Below, one piece after another: positions 37,811 to 49,065 of a DNA stretch of 64,000 nucleotides. The notes under the pieces were generated by a model. The model was not told where the DNA came from and did no database searches. It worked only from the letters and a program-made list of their open reading frames with translations. The DNA is from Cynocephalus volans (Eukaryota; Chordata; Mammalia; Dermoptera; Cynocephalidae), in NCBI RefSeq assembly GCF_027409185.1, contig NC_084462.1:185942071-186006070 (forward strand). The letters run 5' to 3'. The stretch's first letter is position 1. Each line of letters begins with the position of its first letter. Both the position numbers and the translations under genes were made by a program.

Positions 37811-38180
37811 CTCAGGAAGGAAATGACCCTAGTGAATCTTTTTTGGTAATAGTTAATGTATATGTATATTTATATACTATTGGTTATGAATATTCATGAG
37901 ATACATAGCTGATTGTCACCCCTAGTGCCCAAGACGTGAAGTGCAGATTCGTGCTGGCAGCATGTGCATTGCCACATCTCATCTGCAAAATGACCACATC
38001 AGATGCACCTTCATTACCCGGTGAGGGTGTGAGGAATTAAAGACACAAGTAACAAGACATAAAACGTCTCAGGGGACAGCTGAGAACTTGGAGAGTGGAT
38101 GATTCCGTTCAACCCAACAGGAAGCACAGGCCCCTCTGCACCTGCCCAAGGGAATCAGCCTTGAACTTGGTGGGTCCTGA

Positions 38181-38194
38181 GCGCCCCCTGCTGG
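38181..38194 (-). promoter_or_regulatory. CTCF motif beside the VH3-2 signal
   Basis: The minus strand reads CCAGCAGGGGGCGC, a full CTCF core match, 21 bases beyond the nonamer, in V orientation. It differs from copy 1 by one base that the consensus allows. Confidence 0.75.
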
Positions 38195-38215
38195 TCCCGT
38201 GTGTCCCTGTAGGGA

Positions 38216-38254
38216 GGTTCTTGTCTGGGCTCCCACTGACGTCCCCTCACTGTG
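38216..38254 (-). promoter_or_regulatory. V recombination signal, 23-bp spacer (VH3-2)
   Basis: Heptamer CACAGTG (38248-38254), 23-base spacer identical to copy 1, nonamer ACAAGAACC (38216-38224). Confidence 0.95.
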
Positions 38255-38714
38255 TCTCTCGCACAGTAATACGTGGCCGTGTCCTCAGCTCTCGCATTTT
38301 CAGTTTGCAGATACAATGTGTTCTTGGTGTTTTCCCTGGAGATGGTGAATCGGCCCTTCACGGAGTCTGCGTAGTATGTGCTACCACCACTCCCGCTAAT
38401 GGTTGAGACCCACTCCAGCCCCTTCCCTGGAGCCTGGCGGACCCAGCTCATGGCATAGTCATCAAAGGTGAATCCAGAGGCGACACAGGTGAGTCTCAGA
38501 GACCCCCCAGGCTTCACCAAGCCTCCCCCGGACTCCACCAGCTGCACCTCACACTGGACACCTGCAAACACAGAGACACCCTGGTCAAAAAACTCTCACA
38601 CGAATCCACTATTTCTCCCACCCATAACCACACACATTCCCAATGTCTGTATTTCGCCTTAATATGACCTTTTAATACAGCAAGAAGGAAAACGCAGCTC
38701 AGTCCAAACTCCAT
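38255..38714 (-). CDS. IGHV3-family segment, copy 2, intact
   Basis: Leader exon 38669-38714 ([15 protein letters not shown]), 107-base intron, V exon 38255-38561 with correct splice sites. Mature part starts [23 protein letters not shown]1 [11 protein letters not shown]2 ISGSGGST, both cysteines and Trp41 present, ending TATYYCAR. I count 7 base differences from copy 1 over the 307-base exon with no gaps; 6 change the protein (G/A in CDR1, A/T just before CDR2, W/G and I/S in CDR2, A/T and T/A in FR3). It shares the unusual LQTENAR in FR3. Consensus octamer and signal. Probably functional. Confidence 0.95.
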
Positions 38715-38838
38715 GGTGACTCGTCTGTGTTCAGTCCTGATCACCGAGTTGGAGCACCTGGGGATCTGGGGCTGGTTCTTGTCTCCCAGAGCTGCAGGGT
38801 CAGGGCTGGGCTGCTTTACATCAGCAGAGGGAGGCCCT

Positions 38839-38846
38839 ATTTGCAT
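38839..38846 (-). promoter_or_regulatory. Ig promoter octamer (VH3-2)
   Basis: The minus strand reads ATGCAAAT exactly, 125 bases upstream of the leader ATG, as in copy 1. Confidence 0.93.
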
Positions 38847-39429
38847 GTCCTCCTGCTACATAGCAGGCTCTGTGGTGGGAGCCTATGAAGAGGGCAGAGT
38901 CCAGAGCAGATGTGAGGGCTCCAGGGGAGTTTGGTGGCAATAACTATATTTGAGGCAATGTTTTTTTATTATATGACTGTACCTTTTACACACACCTATA
39001 ATCCAACTTACGTTATTTTTGCACAGAAACAAAGTATTTGATTCACTTATGAATGGTAATTCTTTATATAGACGTACAGGTATAAACAAAACCTTCAAAA
39101 AATTATACACTGTATCCAGGAGTTCATGTACGGTCAGAGGGAGCCTCAGTGTCTGGGTCTGTGCTCCACACCACGGATCCAACCCCAGGACAGAGCTGGG
39201 CCTTCCTAGTGACATTTGCCTAGTTAGTTTCTCCTTCCTGTAATAACACTTTGTGATTTTCCTGTGTTCTGTCTTTTATTCACATCATACTTAGAGAACC
39301 AGAGTTCATGCAGATGCAATTTAAAGGATCTCTGAAATTATAAGTTTCAGTATTTCTCTATCTCTCTTTCTGTATTGACACCTGGTTTTATTTGTAACCA
39401 TCATAAGGAGCTATAATAGACAGAACAAA

Positions 39430-39900
39430 CTGCACATTTTTAAAGTGTGCACTTGATGAGTGCTGACATACATGTGCACCTGCACAGTCACCACCACAAT
39501 GGAAATAGTGTAAAAGTATTTAATCCCGAAGCATTTCCTGTTGTTCTTCTGATTTCTTCGTCCCACTGCTTACTTCCTCTCACCCTATGTCCAGGCAACT
39601 CGTGAACTTCTTTATGTTACTTCACAGTATTTTTTTCTCATCTAGAATTTAAGTCAATGGAATATGCAGTCGCTGCATTTAATTCCTTGTTATACTTCCT
39701 CGAGATCTTGGTCCGAGATGCAATCTTTTTCTTGTGTGAATCAGACACTCATGGCTTTTACTACGGAATAGTAATCCAATGTGTGAAAATGCTTCCTTTT
39801 CTCAGTTTACCTGTTGAGGGGAATTTGTATCATGCTCAGATTTTGGATATTATAAAGTAAGCTGCTCTTAGATTACAAATGTAGACACTGAGTAAAACTG
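39430..39900 (-). mobile_element. Ancient L1 3' end
   Basis: Paralogue of 21140-21620, same landmarks. Confidence 0.7.
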
Positions 39901-40339
39901 CTTTTTCTTATTCTTTCAACAAACACAACAATAATAGCAAGTGCATTGGATAAGTGGCAGATTAGCACATTTTCTTAAACAAATCAAAGAGCAAAGTTAA
40001 CAAGACAAACAGCAAACCTGAAATCTGGAGAGAGTAGTTTTCAGGGAAAACAGGACCAAACCTTAGCTCACCTGGGTCAGAGATCACTAGATGGCAAACA
40101 CACTAGAATAAAGATGAAACTAGAAACATTTCATGAATTTCCAAATGCCCAGTGTGCTAAAGCATCACAGTGTGAATCTCCCAGGATGCACATATCTGCA
40201 GGGTCCTACCTTCTTTCTGGCTTCTCCAGGGTTGGGGAGAATCACTCAGCTCCCGCCTCCTGGGGTGGTGCTCAAGGGGGAGAGGAGCAGCCCCCTGCCT
40301 AGTGCTCCAGCACCTCTTCCAGATCCTCCACACAAGTTA

Positions 40340-41406
40340 TCAATGTGCACGGGAGGCAGCAAAGCCAATATTTACGCTTTACATTTTGAGAAACTGCTGA
40401 ACAGTTCTTCAAAGTGGATATACAATTTTATGTTCTCACCAGCATTTTATGAACAAACCAATTGCTCCATATCTTCATCAATATCTCTTATTATTACTCA
40501 CTTTTATCATATTCATACAACATGGCACAAAACAGAAACTTATAACATAAAAGAACCTGAATACTGAACACTGCATGTGATTAATTCCACTTATAAAAGT
40601 TATCTTGGATAGGCATACATGGAGACAGAAATTAGGTTAGTGGTCACCTGGACCGGCATAAGCCGGGGGAAGGGAGGACTGGAAAGTGACCCTGAAGAGA
40701 CTTGTTCATTTTGGGATATTCAAAGAATCTAAAATTAAATTCTGTTGGTGGTTGCACAAATACTGTTAATTATTTTGTGAGTAACATATACTGAAGTCTT
40801 CTAAACTGTACACTTTTATAGGTAGATATTATCATAAGTAAAATATATTTCAATAAGTTGTAAAAAATCTATCCACAATTTTCATATATTAATACAGTTA
40901 TACAATTGTATATAGTTTATAACCCCCATGAAACACAGTTTTGTGAAATAAACAGCAAACATATTGGGATGTTAGTAATTTAAATATATGAGGGCATGAG
41001 AAACTGCGTGGTATTTTGATATAGTCCCATTCATTTATTTTCTCATTTGTTGTTTGTTCTTTCAGGCTCATGTCCATAGAGTCTGTGCACACACCTAGTT
41101 CCTGAATTGTTTCACGTATATTTTGCCTTAGTAATTTTTCAGTTTCAGGTCTTATACTTGTCTTTAATTTACTTTGAGTTGATTTTAGTATATGGTGTGA
41201 GGTACATACCTAGTTTCATTGTTCTGCATATGGACATCCAGTTTTCCCTACATCACTTGTTGAAGAGGAAGTCTTGTCCCCAGTGTAGATTTTTGTTGCT
41301 TTTGTCCAATCTCAAATGGCTGTCAGACTGAGGGGTGATTTCTGTATTCTCAATTCTGTTCCACTGGCCTGAGTGTCTATAGTCAGTAACAATAGTTTCT
41401 ATAGTC
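40340..41406 (-). mobile_element. Mixed old L1 fragments
   Basis: Paralogue of 22050-23110: minus-strand pieces at 40340-40500 and 40985-41406 and a plus-strand old L1 3' end at 40570-40860. The last piece is interrupted by the SINE. Confidence 0.7.
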
Positions 41407-41420
41407 AGTAATAATATATT

Positions 41421-41422
<2 letters not shown>

Positions 41423-41451
<29 letters not shown>

Positions 41452-41580
41452 GGTCTTTTTTGTGACCGGCACTCAGCCAGTGAGTGCACCGGTCATTCCT
41501 ATGTAGGATCCGAACCCGCGGCGGGAGCGTCGCCGCGCTCCCAGCGCAGCACTCTACCGAGTGCGCCACGGGCTCGGCCC
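41423..41580 (-). mobile_element. tRNA-derived SINE, CYN-like, with target duplication
   Basis: Minus-strand element starting GGGCCGAGCCCGTGGCGCAC, with a pol III A box TGGCGCACTCGG (41557-41568) and a B-box-like GGTTCGGATCC (41506-41516), then a short tail domain and a 29-base poly-A (poly-T on this strand, 41423-41451). A 16-base target duplication, AGTAATAATATATTTC, flanks it exactly (41407-41422 and 41581-41596). The paralogous site at about 23094-23109 has one copy and no SINE. From memory it resembles the CYN SINEs of colugos. Confidence 0.92.
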
Positions 41581-42004
41581 AGTAATAATATATTTCAAAA
41601 TAGCAAGGAGAGTACATTTCAAATGTCTTCCCACATAAATAATAAGTTGATGTGATGGATATATTGACCAGCTTGACCTTGTAAATCTACACAACTATTC
41701 CAGTTCTTGAGAAAGGCAAATTGTAACTGAAGCCAAAATGTCTCATTAGTTTAGTTCTACTATGTTTCCATTTGTATTGTCAGGGCAGTGGTGGTGGTGG
41801 CAGCACCTTGTGGAGTGTCCTGGGGGCAATGACAGCAACAGCTTGCAGCAACACCCTCCAGCTGCATTAGAGGCTGCCCCATGGCCCCCTGGGCTTCCAA
41901 GGGTTGTGGGGGCACCATGGGTCACAGCCACTCATCTTTTCTACTTAAGTCCATAACCCAGGACACCCGGGCACACACGCACATTTACATCAAATGCTCG
42001 GCAA

Positions 42005-42826
42005 GACCGAGCTGAGAGACCCCCTCGTTCTTACACAGGGCCATATATAGAGGACAGATGTATGGTATGATAAGACTAAATATGAGCAAAAAATTCAAAG
42101 TTTTGTTTATGAAAATATCTGTTAGATCTGGGCTTTTAAGTTATTCAAAAATTTTTAAATAAAAAATTGTTTTATACAAATAGTTAGATCATATTATAAA
42201 AAAGATGTGCTTTTTAAATAATTGTTGCTTTTAGTTGATTAAGATCAAAATTTAAAATCAAAATAGGTGATGGATATATAAAAATCATATGTTGTAAGGG
42301 TTGAATGTTCTACGTAAAAACTGCCGGTGCTGCCAACCGTGAGGCCTCCGGGCTGACCTCGGTTAGAAGCTCTTGTTGCTGGTTTGGTTTGTTTCCCTTT
42401 AAAGAATGACAGGGACTTTATCGGGAGATTGTGACCTGTGACTGATTGAGAACAATCGGTTGAGATGATTCATTACCTTTTTCAATTTGAAGAATAATAT
42501 GTACTTTCCCAAAGATTATGATTTATAAATAATGACATGTAGTTCCTTAAAATCTTATGATTCGCTATGATCGAAAGAAAATGATTTCAGTATTGTTCTG
42601 ATCAGTTTTATGTTCACAGTTTAATATTAACCTAATGAAAAATGTTTGCTTTGTATAATCGGAGGACTGATGTGATATAAATAAAGGACAGCGGCTTTTG
42701 TGTGTCGTCGCTAATGCACTAGACATCACTGTCCATCGTCTTTTTCTTCTTTGTTTTTCTTTCACCGACTCCACACGTCCTTCTCAGGCTCCAAGAGCCA
42801 GCTGGAGCTGGACTCCGGCAGGCCCT
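42005..42826 (+). mobile_element. Solo-LTR-like fossil, family unknown
   Basis: About 820 bases present only in this copy: the flanks (aaatgctc on the left, ggccctga on the right) are about 25 bases apart in the paralogue at 23760-23786. It ends in CA, has a TATA/poly-A-like gatataaataaagg stretch near 42675 and a C/T-rich right third, as in LTRs. The orientation and exact edges are uncertain, no clear target duplication is visible, and no internal retroviral part is seen. Likely young, since it postdates the VH3+IGHV4 duplication. Confidence 0.55.
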
Positions 42827-44029
42827 GACCATTTTCCTATATTTTCCCAAAAGATCCAATTATTCCACATCATGTATTGATCAAAACATCATTGTGTTCC
42901 CCATAAATGAACACAATTATGATTTGTCACATAAGATGATATTCATAAAAAGTGAAGGAGATATAGCCTCTCACAGACCACACAGTGGTAAAGGATCAAG
43001 GCGTCCCTCAGAAATCACGAATGAGCTGAGGACAGCGGCCAGCACAGCTTCTATTCAACATCTTCAATGTGACAAGTGGAAGAAAACAAGCAGCAACCAG
43101 AAGGAAACACCAACACAGCCCTTTCCTCCAGGTGTGACACGAGGAGTTCTGGGTTCAGGTCTCACACGTAAGAAGCTTGGGTGTCATCACTCCCATCCAG
43201 ACAACAAGAAAAACATGGAACAAAATGAAAATTGGTGACAATTCTTATATCTGTAAAAGAAGTGAAGCCACAGCGTGAACTGCTGTCCCCAAAACTGAGG
43301 ATGCAGCCAGGAAGACACACAGGGTCATAACCTGTCTGATTAGAAACTCATGAGCAGAAACCTCCGTGGGATCCAGGACTGGGGGAGAAAAACCAGAGCT
43401 GCAGCTGAAGAATCGCTGAAGACTCAGAGCTGGGAAGTCTGAGAGTTGGGTGCAGCCCAGTGCAATGGTCTCAGGGATCCCCAAACTTTAAACTCTACCT
43501 CACGGGTCCAACCGTGTTCTCCAAGAAAATATCAGAGAAGAATCCTGATGTTCACAGCAGAGAAAGGGAGGAAGGAGCCGTTCTGAAATACCCCAGAGCA
43601 TGACCTTCTCTATAAGAAGCCTTGACCTCAGGAGAAGCGAGTTTAGCTGATCCTAATGGACTGCAGATTCATCAGAGCATCATTGACCTGAGAGAAGAAA
43701 AAAATGAATCCCCTCCCCCTCCCACAAGAGACTTGCAGTGTCCCCTAAAGGAGGGTAAAGGGAGAAGCACTTGGGAAGGTCCCACCCAGGACACAGCTCA
43801 CTACAGGACAGAACTCATCCTAGGACTGTGCACTGCTTCCCTACCCCACACCTTACCCACATCCACAGGGCTTCTGTATCATGACAGAGAAAAACTAAAG
43901 CACCACATACACCTTAGACACTATTTAAGAAGTGTCCATGAAAATGTGGTCCACAGAGGAGACAAAAACAAGGAAGTCAGGGGACATTTTATAGAGTCTG
44001 TTGCTCATCTTGTCATCTTATCATGTCTT

Positions 44030-44330
44030 GTCTTTGAGAGACCCAACCCAAAATTCAGCCCAGCAGGGCTCTGCTGGGTTTATATCTGTGCGCTTGTCAC
44101 CCTGCATCCTCCACATGGAAACATAAGAGCTGTGTGTGGCCCTCAGGCATCTGCTTCTCCATCGAGTACACTGAGGAATGGACAGCGAGTGGGACAAATC
44201 CTCAACATCAATGTCCACAGTGTGGATGAGGACCCAGAGGCTAAACTGCCTCACTGAGGATAGAGACGCCGTGGGCAGGGGTCCTGTAGGATGATAATAA
44301 CCACGTGGGTGTAGCTGCACTTTGTATACG
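44030..44330 (-). other. Conserved V 3'-flank module (copy C)
   Basis: Near-identical to 25000-25290. A 211-residue open frame at 43622-44257 overlaps it but is broken in B, so it is not a gene. Confidence 0.7.
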
Positions 44331-44683
44331 GAAAAATGCTGATTTAGGGACAGGGTGCTCCAGGACTGATCTAAAGTTTCAGGAAAATAATACTAGATCA
44401 TAATGATTTGTGTGTCAGGAAAAAAAACAGGTCATGAAAAAACCTGAAAAAGAAAAGTCCCCAGTGAAAAGAACCTTCTTATCTGCACATGAGGAAAGTT
44501 AGTTCCCTCTGTGTTGCCTGCAGCGAGAATGTGAGAAATTAGAGTCACAAAGAACAAAGCAGGACATGACCCTGAGGGCCATCTGACAGTCAGCAGAGCA
44601 GAGGAAACCTCAGATCCCAAGAGGAACCGCCCATCCCCTCTCTGCACCTGCTCCATGGGGCACAGGAGCTGGGTGGGCCTTGA

Positions 44684-44697
44684 GCGCCCCCTGCAGC
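44684..44697 (-). promoter_or_regulatory. CTCF-like motif beside the V signal (C)
   Basis: The minus strand reads GCTGCAGGGGGCGC, as at copy A, 27 bases beyond the nonamer. A partial consensus match. Confidence 0.45.
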
Positions 44698-44724
44698 CCA
44701 GACCCCTCCTGTGTCCTGCAGGGA

Positions 44725-44763
44725 GGTTTGTGTCTGGGCTCACGCTGACTTCCTGTCAGTGTG
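44725..44763 (-). promoter_or_regulatory. V recombination signal, variant heptamer (C)
   Basis: Heptamer CACACTG (44757-44763; consensus CACAGTG), 23-base spacer, perfect nonamer ACACAAACC (44725-44733). The essential CAC is kept; the change at base five is shared with B, so it arose before the duplication. Confidence 0.92.
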
Positions 44764-45197
44764 TCTCTCGCACAGTAATACACGCCAATGTCCTCGTCGG
44801 TCACAGAGCTCAGCTGCAGGGAGAACTGGTTAGTGGACGTGTCTCTGGTAAAGGACATGCGGCTCTTGAGGGATGAGCTATAAGCTGTACCACCACTATA
44901 ACTGATGCGTCCCATCCACTCAAGCCCCTTCTCTGAGAGCTGGCGGATCCAGTGCCAATTATTACTGGTGATGGAGTATCCAGAGACCGCACAGGTGAGG
45001 GAGAGGGTCTGCGAGGGCTTCACCAGTCCTGGGCCCGACTCCTGCAGCTGCACCTCAGACAAGACACCTGGAGACAAGGAGAATCAGAAGCTGTCAGTCA
45101 CTTTCAGTCACAAACTTCCCAGAAACCATGCGTGACATCTGAGACACTCACCTTGTGGAGCTGTCACCAGGCAAAGGAGAAGACCCCACAGTCTCAT
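44764..45197 (-). CDS. IGHV segment, IGHV4-like (copy C), intact exons
   Basis: Leader exon 45152-45197 ([15 protein letters not shown]), intron about 84 bases, V exon 44764-45067 with AG acceptor, completing the leader as GVLS. Mature part starts [20 protein letters not shown], first cysteine in LTCAVSG, CDR1 GYSITSNN, Trp41 in [15 protein letters not shown] (the usual PPG turn reads LSE, unusual), CDR2 region [16 protein letters not shown], second cysteine in IGVYYCAR. Exons look fully usable. The octamer is intact; the heptamer is the CACACTG variant, so use in V(D)J joining may be reduced. Sister of damaged copy B. Confidence 0.92.
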
Positions 45198-45309
45198 CTT
45201 CTATTAGATCTCAACTCTGCCTTCCGCACAGATCTGAGCCCTGTTTGAGGAGAGACCTGTGAGCTTCCACCACCCATGAGTCTACATTTACCCTGGAGCA
45301 TGAAGGAAT

Positions 45310-45317
45310 ATTTGCAT
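45310..45317 (-). promoter_or_regulatory. Ig promoter octamer (C)
   Basis: The minus strand reads ATGCAAAT exactly, 113 bases upstream of the leader ATG. Confidence 0.9.
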
Positions 45318-46109
45318 GTGGGAGAGCTCAGTCCTTATAAGTGCTGAGGAACTGAGGTGGGAACCATTGTATTTTTTGAAATGCCCGTACGTTTCTTTTT
45401 TCTTGAAATTATCTGACATGTATTTATAATATGGGAGGGAACTTGGTGAGCTTCAAACATGCCAAAACGTGGCCCCAGCTTTCTGAGCCCAGATCTACCT
45501 CCTTCAACCCCTGTGTTCTGTGCTGACTGGGACCCAGCCCAACTCTCCCACATAAATTCAGGCTCTGGGTCTTGCTTCTGCAGTTCTGATCCCGGCACGA
45601 CCCCTGGTTCTTTCCCTGGACCCTCTCCTGTGATGTGGTTCTCATCACACCTCAGAGCTTGTTGTTATATTGTTATTGTTCCATGAGTTCCAGGCCTGCC
45701 TTGTGTTTTCCATCCTGCCATACAAGACACAGCACATCAGGACCCTCAGAGACTCTGCAGAAAACGGTGCCCTGAGCGTTACTGAGGACACTGATTCTCA
45801 ATATCTAGGAAAGATAAAAATCCTAAGTGCCTCCATTCCATGGTCATTCCTGTCCATCTAAAGTGCACAAAGTTTCATCTTCAATTCACTTCTCACCCAC
45901 ATTTTATAGACTTTATTCCTTCATTTAATTTACCAATCTTATCAGATATCAAAAAATAAAATCGATTACAATGGTTAACATGAAAGCAGTAATAACATCC
46001 CTATTACTAAACTTTTAAAAGCACACTTTCCCTTGATGTGCACCTGTCTGTGGGCATGAGAGCCAGTCCATGTCTGGGGGCATCACTCTCTGGATGACTG
46101 CACACCAGT

Positions 46110-46400
46110 CTTCCCTGCCTCTACTGTACCACCAGGCAACTACTGATATTTCTTTTTTTACTTTACATTATGTTTTATTTTCTGGAAATTATAAAAGTGG
46201 AATAACCTGTTGTGTCCTTTTATCTGCTTTGGTTATTCTACTTGGGATACATACCTGTAAATTTAACCATCTTGTGTGTATCAAGTATTTATTGGTTGTA
46301 ATGATGGGCAGTATTCCATTTCATGAATTTAAAACAGTTTATCTATTAAGCTGTGGATTAATAGTTGGATATTTTCTAGTTTCTTGGTCCCACAAATACA
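46110..46400 (-). mobile_element. Old L1 fragment
   Basis: Reverse-complement L1 ORF2 tail/3' part (gggcagtattccatttcatg, ttgggatacatacctg landmarks). It resembles the L1 pieces upstream of the IGHV3 genes and marks the start of unit D. Confidence 0.65.
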
Positions 46401-48109
46401 GCTGCTGCTCAGCATGGAGAGGTGGGCAGCCGAGTACCTGTGTGTGTTTCTTATCATAACAACAACATCAAACACAATCTGGAGAAGGTGAGATTTAGGA
46501 AACCTTATTCAGTTTTTCCAATAACTGAGTTTATAATACAAGCAAGGCCCCTGAAATCTGGAGAGAGACTAGAACTTTCAGGGAGAGCAAGGTCAGCACA
46601 TCAGCTGATCTGGGGCGGAGGCTGCTGGACGACACATCAACTAGCACCAGATGAAGCTAGAAACATGCGCGGGGTCTGTTGCAGCTGAGTGTGGTGAGCG
46701 ACTTACAGTGTGAAATGCTCAGGAGCCACAGTCCCGACAGGAAACTTGTCCTGAATCCCTTTCATCTAAGGTGGGGCAGCCACAAAAAAACTCCATTTCC
46801 CCAAGGTTTAGGCAGAAGCACTGTGGAAACAGAGCAAACCCACATTAGGAGATGAAAAAGGTATGCTTAGGACAAATTGCTGCTTGTCAAGAGTGGATTT
46901 TGGCAGCAGTGATCAGCTTACCCCCCTGTGGATGGATGGCGGGTGTCCTCACAGGAAGAGGGCCAGGTGTCAGGTGGGTGGGATGTCAATCACCATGACC
47001 ACAGGCACTCAGGGGAGGGGCTGGGCCAGCCTTGCTGGGAGGAGCTCTGGTCACTTGCATGGTCTGAGCTGAGGGAAGCCCTGAGATGCACACAGGGTTC
47101 TAGAAATAGTGGAGAAGAATCGGTTAAGTTATTTATAATAAAACTCTTATTCCTTGAACTTCTCACCCAGCAGAGGAATGGCTTTCATTTAGAATTCAAA
47201 CTGTTAACTAATGGAGGAAATTCTAGCACAAGTAATTACACTAATTACTGAGAGATTATTTCTGGAAAGGCAGAGTTCCCAGCGAGGACTAAAGTTTCAG
47301 AGTTTGTGGACCCCGAGGCATGAGGACAGGTCCGATTGCATTTGACATCTCTGGATGCTAATTGTCGCACTAGGAGCAGTGCGTAGAGTTGTGTGTGTAG
47401 ACCGTGGGTTGTAACAAGCTAACAGGAGGATGCAACTTGCAAAGACCTGGAGGCCTCCAGGACATTCCACATGTTCAGTTTGTGATGCATAACGTGAGAC
47501 ACGTGGGTGGTGGTGGGATTTCTCAAGAAGTGTCTCCTGTGCCAGCTGCTAAGAAAACCAGTCGGGAGGTGTCCAGGTGTGAGGCAGTCGAGGTGGTAGA
47601 AACCCTTTAGGTCGCTCTGAGCCACACGGGCTGTGTGATCCTGGTGTCTCACCCAACATCCTTCTTATCCTCCAAAGACTTTGTGCTGTGAGGAGCTCAC
47701 ACACAGGTCAGGGTTTTACTCTGTGAGGAGGAGACGAACAGGAAGACATGCGCTGAGAACACAGTGAACCATTTCCAGGTTCTTATTAGTTACACAGACA
47801 GGAGTGTCTCTTGTCAATTTGATGATTGCAATTTTTGTGGTTAGAGCGTTAAGAGGACAGCTGAGTTAAATGATAACTTCAGAGGACAAAAGTATAAAGA
47901 AATGGCAGAAATCATTGTTTCTAGACGTGTGTGCTGCACTCAATACTCTTCAATTATTTCTCTATCTGTATTCAAATTTAAAATAAGAACACTTGCATCG
48001 TTTCTGCTAATTGTTACTTGTTATTTCCCCATATATGATTTCAGCTGTGATTGCTCCCTTTTTCCTAATATAGGAATTTCCATTAATAACTCTTATTTTA
48101 CCTGAATAT

Positions 48110-48560
48110 TTGGGCTCTGTTCCCTGGGGACATTGGAGATTTGTTGGTGCCCAGGCCATTCAGCCCACTTGCTGGTCACTCTGTGACCTCAGCCACACAG
48201 GAGTGTGTCCATGACAGAGCTGGACCCCTGGCAGGACCATCTAGACATTCTCTACCATCAGGCATGTGGGTTGTGAGAGGAGCCCAGGGGTCAGCAGATG
48301 GCTGTGTTCCCACATGACCCATCCTGCCCTGCAGTGGTGCCTGCGTGGCCTGGAATCATGTGTGTGTGTGACCCAGGGGCTCATCAGGACATCTGAGGCA
48401 GCTCAGGTCCCCTGAGTGTAACTTGCCATGGGGTGTCCACAGACAGATGGACACATGAGACAGATGTTAGTAGGTGAGGTGGGTTTGTGCTCTGATGGTC
48501 AGGCTTTGCTGAGCCTCCACCCTGCTCCTGCCTCAGATCTGGGAAGAGTGACCTTGGCTT
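48110..48560. other. Conserved intergenic module M (copy in D)
   Basis: Shares GTGAGAGGAGCCCAGGGGTC and CCTGCAGTGGTGCCTG landmarks with the other four M copies. Confidence 0.6.
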
Positions 48561-48654
48561 AGACTCCATGGACCTCAGTGTCTAGGACAGATTATTTAGA
48601 ATTTAGACAGTGGAAGACAGAGGGTGATTTGGGGGGGCTGGGTTGCTGTGTGAT

Positions 48655-49065
48655 ATTTAAGGGACAGCAGAGGGCAGGCAGGGACCAGAACTATCTCCAT
48701 CCAGATGGTTCTCTTTATCTACATGAAATTCCTGTGTGGAAACTGAGAGACACATCTTAGGACACTGACCCAGGGCTGATTTTAGAGCCCCTGCCCAGAA
48801 CAGAGTCCAGCAGGGCTGTGATGAGTTTTCTTCTCTGCACCCGTCCTCATGCTTCACAGGGAAACCTGACGGCCGCACCTTGGGTTTGGCTGCTCCTCCA
48901 TCCAGAGGTCCAAGGGATCGACAGGCAGCGAGGCACACCCTGAACATCCGTGTCCACCTGCGTGGATGAGGAGCAAGAGGTGGAACTTCCACAGTAAAAC
49001 AGGATGCCCATGGGGCAGAGGTCCCGGTGGATGACACACGGGGCAGACCTGCAACTGCCTGAGAC
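48655..49065 (-). other. Conserved V 3'-flank module (copy D)
   Basis: Aligns with 5985-6400 more closely than with B or C over GGGACAGCAGAG and the following 300 bases. Confidence 0.7.

Larger units (their letters stand above)
37190..42004. repeat. Duplicated IGHV3 unit, copy 2
   Basis: Aligns with 19080-23815. Carries IGHV3 copy 2. The SINE at 41423 splits the old L1 tail here but not in copy 1. Confidence 0.9.
42840..46108. repeat. Duplicated V unit C, truncated on the right
   Basis: Aligns with 23820-27065 in unit B and carries IGHV4-like copy C. The alignment stops abruptly at about 46108, where C joins minus-strand L1-like DNA; B and A continue for several more kilobases. Confidence 0.88.

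Noticed and set aside
43622-44257. 211-residue open frame next to copy C
   Set aside because: The near-identical stretch in unit B (24581-25215) breaks it into separate frames, and unit A does not keep it; it is V 3' flank.
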